Assembly: GCA_029933895.1 (NCBI GenBank)
Contig: JAOZNG010000008.1
Location: forward strand, 4,787-17,400
DNA from: an archaeon
GTDB taxonomy: Archaea; Altiarchaeota; Altiarchaeia; IMC4; QMZM01
Length of the DNA stretch: 12,614 nt
Reading direction: 5' to 3'
The translations under genes were made by a program, and so were the position numbers. The stretch's first letter is position 1; every line of letters begins with the position of its first letter. Below, piece by piece: positions 7,463 to 12,614 of this stretch. Under the pieces are notes generated by a model, which worked only from the letters and a program-made list of their open reading frames with translations, was not told the origin of the DNA and did not search any database.

Positions 7463-8724
7463 TCTTCCATCCACATCCTTGCGCCCAATGACTTCATCAC
7501 CCCTAAATAATTAGGAAAGGATACATTTAACATGTCAGCTGAATCAATTCTGGAAACCCCTCCCGCAGTGTTTAATGCAGCGGAAGCTAGCGCCATAACC
7601 ACCCTGTGGTCATGGAAACCTCTCATGTCGGCTGGTTGCGCTTTCATAGGACCCTTGACCTCGATATCACCCCTTAACACCTCAACACTGGCTCCCAGCT
7701 TCCTGAATTCATTGCATGCCTCCAGCCTGTCTGACTCCTTAAACCTTAAATGCCCTGTGTTCCTGAACACGCTTTTTCCCTGAGCAAAGCAGGCCACCGC
7801 CACAAGAGGCAGCACTATGTCAGGGGTGTCTGATGCGTCGAATTCAACAGCATCCAGGGATTCAGCCTTTCTAACCTTGACATAATCCTCCCCCTGCTTC
7901 AGGGGAACACCCATCTCTCTGAGTATATCAATCATCCTCCTGTCCCCCTGCCTGTCCCTGTATAGATTCCTTAACTCCACATCGGAGTCGATGAAAGAGC
8001 AGGGCGCTAGAATATTAGCTGCGGAGGAGTAGTCGCCTGGAACCCTGTAGTCCAGTCCACTGTAGCTCTGCCTTCCCACATAGAAGCCCCCATCCATTCT
8101 ATCTACCTTGATCCCTGCCTTCTCCATAACCTCCAGCGTCAAATCCACGTATGGTCTGGATTTCAGCTCCCCCTCCAGGTTAATCTCCAACCCTCTCAGG
8201 GGGGCGGCAAGCAACAGGGCAGATATGTACTGTGAGCTGACATCCCCCCTGATCCGTGTTTTTCCATCCAGACTCCCCCCCTTATTCCTTAACCTCAGGG
8301 GCGGGAACCCGCCATTGCTCTCTATCTCAGCCTGCTCTCTTAATGAATCCAGCAGGGGTTTCATGGGCCTCTCTCTGATCGAGGAGTCTCCAGTAATCTT
8401 TATCCATTTATCAGATAACGCAGCCAGGGGCGTAATAAACCTGAGTGTTGTTCCCGAGTTGCCTACGTCAATAACCTCCTCCCTGAAATCTATTATTCCA
8501 TCAACGCCTTCAACAATCCAGCTGTTCCCTCTCTCTGTTATTTCAGCACCCAGCGCCTCACATGCCTTTCTTGTCGCCAGGGTATCAGACGAAACAAGCG
8601 GGTTTCTTATCCTGGATTTCTTTCCCAGGGATGCTGTAAAGAGCGCCCTGTGGGTGTAGCTTTTCGAGCCCGGGACATCCACACAGCCCCTTAACTCCCT
8701 TGTTTCCTCCACGCATAGCAGCAT
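7459..8724 (-). CDS. aroA: 3-phosphoshikimate 1-carboxyvinyltransferase (EPSP synthase)
   Basis: Transfers enolpyruvate from PEP to shikimate 3-phosphate, the sixth shikimate-pathway step. The 421-residue protein has DVPGSKSYTHRA near the N-terminus (Lys21, Ser22, Arg26), GNSGTTLRF in the PEP loop, RERPM, SSQY for the substrate phosphate, Asp302 in DTPD, Glu330 in LRFKESDRL and DHRVVMAL. The C-terminal motif is NVSFPNY: Val sits where E. coli has the PEP-contacting Lys411, as I recall for Gram-positive and class II-like enzymes. The start at ATG 8724 has no Shine-Dalgarno and lies about 30 bases from a central TTTAAA, so a nearly leaderless transcript is likely. It is the first gene of a two-gene leftward unit and overlaps pheA. 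It supplies the step missing from the rightward operon. Confidence 0.95.
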   Translation of the reverse strand: MLLCVEETRELRGCVDVPGSKSYTHRALFTASLGKKSRIRNPLVSSDTLATRKACEALGAEITERGNSWIVEGVDGIIDFREEVIDVGNSGTTLRFITPLAALSDKWIKITGDSSIRERPMKPLLDSLREQAEIESNGGFPPLRLRNKGGSLDGKTRIRGDVSSQYISALLLAAPLRGLEINLEGELKSRPYVDLTLEVMEKAGIKVDRMDGGFYVGRQSYSGLDYRVPGDYSSAANILAPCSFIDSDVELRNLYRDRQGDRRMIDILREMGVPLKQGEDYVKVRKAESLDAVEFDASDTPDIVLPLVAVACFAQGKSVFRNTGHLRFKESDRLEACNEFRKLGASVEVLRGDIEVKGPMKAQPADMRGFHDHRVVMALASAALNTAGGVSRIDSADMLNVSFPNYLGVMKSLGARMWMEE

Positions 8725-8739
8725 TTTCTTTTTCTGTAG

Positions 8740-8757
8740 TTATATATTGATTTAAAT
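8740..8757. promoter_or_regulatory. Compact divergent promoter between aroA and livG
   Basis: The 54 bases separating the two start codons are strongly A/T-rich. They contain TATATAT at 8741-8747 and the palindromic TTTAAA at 8751-8756. The centre of TTTAAA is about 25 bases before GTG 8779 (livG) and about 30 bases before ATG 8724 (aroA). Since it reads the same on both strands it could place transcription starts at or very near both start codons. Neither start has a clear Shine-Dalgarno, which fits leaderless messages. No extra inverted repeat that would mark an operator was seen. Confidence 0.55.
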
Positions 8758-8778
8758 TCATAATTACTAATCTTATGG

Positions 8779-9513
8779 GTGGTTACCTTGCTCAGGGTTG
8801 AGAACCTGACGAAGAGCTTTGGCGGACTTATTGCTTTAAGGAACGTGAGCTTCCATGTAAAAAAAGGGGAGATTACGGGGCTTGTCGGCCCAAACGGTGC
8901 GGGTAAGAGCACCCTCCTTAACATGGTAAGCGGCGTCTATGGTCCGGATTATGGAAGCATTGAATTCAATGGCAGAGATATAACCAACGCCAGCCCATAT
9001 AAAATCTGCAGGATGGGTGTGGCGAAGACCTTCCAGCTTGTTCAATCCTTTCCTGAGATGACAGCCCACCAGAATGTTACCGTGGGCGCCCTCTTCGGCA
9101 GCTACAAGGGAATAAACCTTGATGAGGCAAGAGAGAAGGCCTCATTAACCCTTGATTTCGTTGGTTTCTCCAGGGATAAGTTCCATAACCCCGTCAAGAA
9201 CCTTAACGTGGTGGAGCTGAGATTCATCCAGCTGGCAAGGGCGTTGGCCACGGAACCGAATCTTCTGTTGCTGGATGAGGTAACCACTGGACTTAATCCT
9301 TCAGAAAGCAAGAAGGCTGTGGATTTGATTGAGAAAATAAGGGATATGGGGGTCACCATCCTGATGGTAGAGCACGTGATGCGGGTTATCATGAGCCTCT
9401 CCAAGAGGATTATTGTCCTACACCACGGGGAAAAAATCGCTGAAGGCTCCCCGAAAGAGATTAGCTCAAACCAGATGGTGATTGATGCATACCTCGGTGA
9501 GAGGTTCCTATAA
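8779..9513 (+). CDS. livG: Branched-chain/hydrophobic amino-acid ABC transporter ATPase LivG
   Basis: Cytoplasmic ATPase of a HAAT-family importer, partnering with LivF on the LivH/LivM membrane pair. The 244-residue protein has Walker A GPNGAGKST at 37-45, Walker B LLLLDE ending at Asp166-Glu167, a D-loop GLNPSE and the switch His199 in VEH. The signature that is normally LSGGQ reads LNVVE at 142-146, and Walker B continues DEV instead of DEP. From memory, a branch of LivG proteins shares such changes, so this need not mean loss of function. The start is uncertain: GTG 8779 gives VVTLLRVENLTKSFGG; TTG 8788 would begin closer to the family N-terminus, with GGTGG as a possible ribosome site. 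GTG fits the leaderless spacing from the upstream TATA element. livF begins one base after the stop. Confidence 0.9.
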   Translation: MVTLLRVENLTKSFGGLIALRNVSFHVKKGEITGLVGPNGAGKSTLLNMVSGVYGPDYGSIEFNGRDITNASPYKICRMGVAKTFQLVQSFPEMTAHQNVTVGALFGSYKGINLDEAREKASLTLDFVGFSRDKFHNPVKNLNVVELRFIQLARALATEPNLLLLDEVTTGLNPSESKKAVDLIEKIRDMGVTILMVEHVMRVIMSLSKRIIVLHHGEKIAEGSPKEISSNQMVIDAYLGERFL

Positions 9514-9514
9514 A

Positions 9515-10213
9515 ATGCTTGAAGTTAAAGACATCAACGTGTCCTATGGTAAAGTCCAGGTATTATGGGACCTCTCCTTTAATGTAGGCAGGGGGGAGAT
9601 TGTGACCATATTAGGCTCTAACGGTGCCGGGAAGACTACCACGGTCAAGACAGTAACAGGTTTACTTCATCCCTCATCCGGCAGCATCAGATTCCTGGAC
9701 GAAAACATCGAGAAACTACCGCCTTATGCGATAGTCAAGAAGGGCATGACCCTTGTTCCTGAGGGGATGGCTTCGTTTCCCCGGATGAGCGTTATAGAGA
9801 ACCTGCTTATCGGGGCGTATACCCAAGGAGATAATGTCGATGACACCCTGGAGCGGGTTTACCAGATTTTCCCGAAGCTGAGGGAGAGAGGTAAACAGCA
9901 GGCTGGCACCCTGAGTGGCGGGGAGCAGAGGATGCTTGCCATAGGGAAAGCCTTGATGTCGAAACCCGGTCTCCTTATCTTGGACGAGCCGTCCCTTGGT
10001 CTGGCACCCAATCTCGTGTTAACAATCTTTGATGTGATACAGAAGCTGAGGGAGGAGAAGGTCACAGTCCTCCTAGTTGAACAAAACGTACACCATGCGC
10101 TGGAGATATCGGACAGGGGTTATGTGCTGGAGAAGGGGAGGATGATTCTGGACGGTAAAAGCAGCGATCTCCTGAAGGATGGCTTCGTCAAGAAGTCATA
10201 CCTTGGCATCTGA
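9515..10213 (+). CDS. livF: Branched-chain/hydrophobic amino-acid ABC transporter ATPase LivF
   Basis: Second ATPase of the importer. From ATG 9515 it has 232 residues, the usual LivF length, and begins MLEVKDINVSYGKVQVLW. Walker A is GSNGAGKTT at 34-42, the signature LSGGEQ is at 133-138, Walker B is ILDEP with Asp157 and Glu158, and the D-loop is SLGLAP, typical of LivF. The switch His lies in QNVHHAL. The frame opens earlier at 9482 but that part overlaps livG and is not family-like. The start is one base after the livG stop, with GGTGAGAGG about ten bases upstream. Unlike LivG the signature is fully canonical, so any asymmetry between the two ATP sites would come from LivG. The last 18 bases overlap the end of livM on the other strand. 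Confidence 0.94.
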   Translation: MLEVKDINVSYGKVQVLWDLSFNVGRGEIVTILGSNGAGKTTTVKTVTGLLHPSSGSIRFLDENIEKLPPYAIVKKGMTLVPEGMASFPRMSVIENLLIGAYTQGDNVDDTLERVYQIFPKLRERGKQQAGTLSGGEQRMLAIGKALMSKPGLLILDEPSLGLAPNLVLTIFDVIQKLREEKVTVLLVEQNVHHALEISDRGYVLEKGRMILDGKSSDLLKDGFVKKSYLGI

Positions 10214-11200
10214 TCTCGTCCATGTTCTCCTGAGGATGGATATTAATCCATCAGGGAGGAAGATCACAGTTATTATTAAAAGCAAACCTATTATGACAAG
10301 GTGCTCGTGTGTCAGCCCCAGAGACTTTAGTCCATCCCACAGAGTCGAGATTATGACGGTGCCAAGGATGGGTCCCTCTACTGTGAACAACCCCCCCACT
10401 ATGCAGTAGATAATCGGTTTAAATGAGTTTTCGATGCTGAATACTTCAGGCGTCAGGTAACCTACGTGGTGATACATTAATGAACCAGCTATTCCAGAAA
10501 AGAAGGCGCTTAGGGCGAAACCAATCAGCTTATACTTCACCGTGTTTATTCCCATTACCTTGGCTTCGAGTTCGTTTTCCCTGATGGCCTCGAATGCCAA
10601 ACCCAATTCAGATTCAAGAATCCTGTGTATCAAGTAGATCACCGCAACAGTGAACACGAGTATGATATAGTATTCCATCCGGTACCTGGACAGGAAATCT
10701 GTTGCCGTAACCAGATGCTTTGTCGGCAACCCGTCGTGTCCTCCTGTGACGTCACTTAATTCTGTGGTGATGGTATGGATTATTACAGCGAATCCGAAGG
10801 TCACCATGCCCAGAAACCATTCCCGGAGTCTGACGCAGGTTAATCCGATGAAGACCCCGACTATCGAGGTAGCCAGACCACCTGCCAGCACAGTCAGGAT
10901 CACCTCAAGGTTGATTGAGTTAAACAACAGAGGCTCGGGTTTCAGATACCTGAGTGTGATTGCGGAGGTGTATGCTCCTATCCCCAGGAATGCTGCATGT
11001 CCGAGGCTTCCCTGGCCTGAATACGTCAGGAGATTCCATGCCGAGGCGAACATGATGAATACATACATCAGGATCAGGAATCCTAAAAGAGAGGCGCCCT
11101 TAAAGGGCAGTAGCTGGGTTACTGTAACAGGGAGGTAGGGTATAGCTAATGCTGTAAGCAATATAGCAGATACTGCCGCAAGTTTCGGGTTTATCTCCAT
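10196..11200 (-). CDS. livM: Branched-chain/hydrophobic amino-acid ABC transporter permease LivM
   Basis: Membrane permease of the importer, 334 residues from ATG 11200, with about eight to ten hydrophobic segments. Family motifs visible are YSGQGSLGHAAFLGIGAYTS near residues 60-80, the cytoplasmic RLREWFLGMVTFGFAV, TGGHDGLP, the EAA-type ATPase-contact loop GLAFEAIRENELEAKVMGI, and GGLFTVEGPILGT. The frame is open to GTG 11221, but those seven residues would read through the ribosome-binding site and overlap livH, so ATG 11200 was chosen. It starts four bases after the livH stop and is probably co-translated with it. The C-terminal tail, ILRRTWTRSDAKV, is basic and its codons overlap the end of livF in the opposite direction. 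Confidence 0.93.
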   Translation of the reverse strand: MEINPKLAAVSAILLTALAIPYLPVTVTQLLPFKGASLLGFLILMYVFIMFASAWNLLTYSGQGSLGHAAFLGIGAYTSAITLRYLKPEPLLFNSINLEVILTVLAGGLATSIVGVFIGLTCVRLREWFLGMVTFGFAVIIHTITTELSDVTGGHDGLPTKHLVTATDFLSRYRMEYYIILVFTVAVIYLIHRILESELGLAFEAIRENELEAKVMGINTVKYKLIGFALSAFFSGIAGSLMYHHVGYLTPEVFSIENSFKPIIYCIVGGLFTVEGPILGTVIISTLWDGLKSLGLTHEHLVIIGLLLIITVIFLPDGLISILRRTWTRSDAKV

Positions 11201-11204
11201 CCCA

Positions 11205-12092
11205 TTATCCCTCCTTTTCACCGAACAGCCCCGTCGGCCTGATGATTAACACAATAATCAGTATTATAAAGCTGGTCGCATGCTTCCATCCTCCGCCAAA
11301 CAAGCAGGCTGCAAGGTTTTCAGCGACACCATAGATTAATCCTCCAGCAATAGCTCCTGATATGCTTCCAAGACCTCCGAGTATGATAACAGCGAAAGCC
11401 TTTATCGCGTTTATTGATCCCGAGTAGGGTGTGAACGGAATCTCTGAAATCCAGAAGAGCGAGGCTGCTGCGGCAAAAGACGAGCCCAGCCCGAAGGCCA
11501 GCATGTCTATTCTCTCGACGTTTATTCCGGCGAGCATTGCCACCTCCCTGTTCTGGCTCGTCGCCCTCATAGCCTTACCAGTTGATGTCTTCTTCATGAA
11601 GAGATACAACATCAATACCAGAGTGATGGTGACGCAGATAATTATGATGTGGTCAGCTGCCAGCTCCATGAACCCGAAGGATATCTTTTCATAGCCCAAT
11701 GGACTCCGTATCCTGTTGAGGTCATTACAGAAGTCCACATTGCTGCAGGTAATGAATATAGAGTTCTGTATCAGGTAAATCAGGGCAAGGCTCATGAATA
11801 TCTCGTTGAGTTTCCCGGTTCCCATAATCGGCCTGAAGCATAGTCTCTCTACCACAATCCCCACGAAAAACATTAATAGAATGCTGAGCGCAAAAGCAAG
11901 ATAGGGATCTAAATCAAGGATGTTGTGTAAAAAGAACGTGATATAGATTGCCAGAACCATGAGTTCGCCGTGGGCGAAATTCACCACCCTCATTACTCCA
12001 AAGATGAGATTCAATCCTATTGCAAGAAGAATGTATATGCATCCAGCATAAAGCCCCCAGAATAGTATCTCCGGTAATACAGCTAAATCCAT
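11205..12092 (-). CDS. livH: Branched-chain/hydrophobic amino-acid ABC transporter permease LivH
   Basis: First membrane permease of the importer, 295 residues, with about eight hydrophobic segments. It shows the LivH hallmark GLNLIFGVMRVVNFAHGELM near residues 26-46, the EAA-type loop GKAMRATSQNREVAMLAGIN, and AVIILGGLGSISGAIAGG near the C-terminus. A probably extracytoplasmic loop between membrane segments carries two cysteines in CSNVDFC, which could form a disulfide; I do not recall this as a family feature. ATG 12092 is preceded by GGAGAGAGAT at a good distance. The gene lies 56 bases after the binding-protein gene, with a likely terminator between them, so livHM may be transcribed at a lower level than the binding protein. 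No separate promoter is evident. Confidence 0.93.
   Translation of the reverse strand: MDLAVLPEILFWGLYAGCIYILLAIGLNLIFGVMRVVNFAHGELMVLAIYITFFLHNILDLDPYLAFALSILLMFFVGIVVERLCFRPIMGTGKLNEIFMSLALIYLIQNSIFITCSNVDFCNDLNRIRSPLGYEKISFGFMELAADHIIIICVTITLVLMLYLFMKKTSTGKAMRATSQNREVAMLAGINVERIDMLAFGLGSSFAAAASLFWISEIPFTPYSGSINAIKAFAVIILGGLGSISGAIAGGLIYGVAENLAACLFGGGWKHATSFIILIIVLIIRPTGLFGEKEG
11210..11215 (-). promoter_or_regulatory. Ribosome-binding site of livM
   Basis: A perfect AGGAGG on the minus strand lies inside the final codons of livH, nine bases before ATG 11200. It settles the livM start against the upstream in-frame GTG 11221, which lies ahead of the site. Confidence 0.7.
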
Positions 12093-12134
12093 CTATCTCT
12101 CTCCAATCCAGGTATAGATACAGGAATAATAAAT

Positions 12135-12160
12135 AAAAAAGGGGGGGTTCATGCCCCCGG
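12135..12160 (-). terminator. Hairpin plus T tract after the binding-protein gene
   Basis: On the minus strand a five-G arm (12158-12154) can pair with part of a seven-C run (12147-12141), followed at once by six T (12140-12135) and further A/T-rich sequence. The loop contains the stop codon of the binding-protein gene. This has the form of an intrinsic terminator or a 3'-end-stabilising hairpin. Since livH follows in the same direction, it probably lowers read-through and keeps binding protein in excess over permease. The T tract alone would also suit archaeal termination. Confidence 0.55.
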
Positions 12161-12614
12161 GGACTCATACCACTCAGGTAATATAAAGTCCGCCTCTTTC
12201 AGGTTGTCTGGCCAGACAATCACGGGCCTGGTTTCTCCAACGACATCGTCCCAGATAAGCTGTTGCATGTAGAGCTGGAACTTGCTTTCTCTGGCATCCT
12301 CGGAGAACTCTATTTTTCCGCCCTGCATGGCCTCAACTATTTCATCCATCTCCAGATTGTTGAGTGAATCCCTTATGTCTTCGTTGACAAGGCTGTCTGC
12401 GTCATCTATCGCCTGGGCAGCAATATACACTCCCTCATATGTTGACGCACCCATCATGCTCGGCTGGCTACCCCACTTGGTCTTGAAGGCGCTCCTGAAT
12501 CTCTCCACCTTCGCCTTGAGTGAGCCCGCAGGTATTACATAGGGACCAAAACGGCTTTCCTGTATGGAGTACTCGCCTAACTGACCTACTCCAGCATAGT
12601 AGTCCGGATCGTCT
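12149..12614 (-). CDS. livK: Branched-chain/hydrophobic amino-acid ABC transporter substrate-binding protein, C-terminal part
   Basis: Solute-binding protein of the importer, cut by the right edge of the window; only the last 154 codons are visible, with no start or signal peptide. The frame is open from 12613 to the stop at 12149. The fragment begins DDPDYYAGVGQLGEYS and includes STYEGVYIAAQAIDDADS, a helix typical of type 1 periplasmic binding proteins, then MQGGKIEFSEDARES and a C-terminal VIVWPDNLKEADFILPEW, matching the usual end of LivK-like proteins where the product of an FSEDG-type block leads to a final VWP. Internal GTG 12508 is not the start. Position ahead of livH and livM supports the call. 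The substrate cannot be told from the C-terminal half; leucine-type, aromatic or other hydrophobic ligands are all possible. Confidence 0.88.
   Translation of the reverse strand, partial: DDPDYYAGVGQLGEYSIQESRFGPYVIPAGSLKAKVERFRSAFKTKWGSQPSMMGASTYEGVYIAAQAIDDADSLVNEDIRDSLNNLEMDEIVEAMQGGKIEFSEDARESKFQLYMQQLIWDDVVGETRPVIVWPDNLKEADFILPEWYESPGA

Noticed and set aside
7083..7514. 143-codon plus-strand frame opposite pheA
   Set aside because: Ser/Leu-rich antisense shadow of the mutase and dehydratase coding region, with no ribosome site or motif.
8108..8659. 183-codon plus-strand frame opposite aroA
   Set aside because: Antisense shadow of EPSP synthase, low-complexity Ser/Leu-rich translation with no recognisable motif.
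9482..9514. Earlier start for livF inside livG
   Set aside because: The extra residues MMHTSVRGSYK are unlike LivF, while MLEVKDINVSYG at 9515 matches and has suitable spacing from GGTGAGAGG.
1..12614. Mobile elements, CRISPR arrays, toxin or defence genes
   Set aside because: No transposase, terminal repeats, spaced direct repeats or defence domains were seen; nearly all bases are in core metabolic or transporter genes.

Overview
This window looks like genomic DNA of an archaeon, probably an uncultured euryarchaeal-type lineage with intermediate GC content. Three points support this. The first two steps of aromatic biosynthesis are the archaeal pair (ADH synthase and dehydroquinate synthase II) rather than DAHP synthase and AroB. 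The shikimate kinase is the GHMP-family archaeal type. Codons are rich in AGG/AGA (Arg) and ATA (Ile), and there are TATA-like elements about 26-30 bases upstream of starts that lack a Shine-Dalgarno. I cannot name the genus or phylum from sequence alone.

Bases 1-6414 are a rightward aromatic biosynthesis cluster: ADH synthase (5' end cut by the window edge), dehydroquinate synthase II, dehydroquinate dehydratase, shikimate dehydrogenase, prephenate dehydrogenase, chorismate synthase and shikimate kinase. Most junctions are 4-base ATGA overlaps or gaps of 1-24 bases, so this is one operon. The exception is a 154-base spacer (2590-2743) before shikimate dehydrogenase. It holds two inverted repeats, a competing third arm, a 26-codon ORF and a weak TATA-like element. 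Bases 6395-8724 are a leftward two-gene unit, EPSP synthase followed by a fused chorismate mutase-prephenate dehydratase. Its 3' end overlaps the 3' end of shikimate kinase by 20 bases. Together the nine genes cover the route from aspartate semialdehyde plus the deoxyketofructose phosphate precursor to chorismate, phenylpyruvate and 4-hydroxyphenylpyruvate. The enzyme that makes the sugar precursor and an aminotransferase are not in the window.

Bases 8779-12614 encode a branched-chain/hydrophobic amino-acid ABC transporter (HAAT/Liv family) split into two converging arms. livG-livF runs rightward from a 54-base divergent promoter region shared with EPSP synthase. The solute-binding protein (5' part outside the window), livH and livM run leftward. 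A G/C hairpin followed by a T tract sits at the end of the binding-protein gene. livF and livM overlap tail to tail by 18 bases. The layout is thus two successive converging pairs joined by one compact divergent promoter. The promoter link between aroA and livG suggests, but does not show, a role for the transporter in aromatic or hydrophobic amino-acid uptake.

No IS element, CRISPR array, rRNA or convincing tRNA was seen. Most of the window is ordinary core metabolism. The less ordinary parts are the aroD-aroE spacer, the converging overlaps, the shared promoter and several substitutions in conserved motifs.
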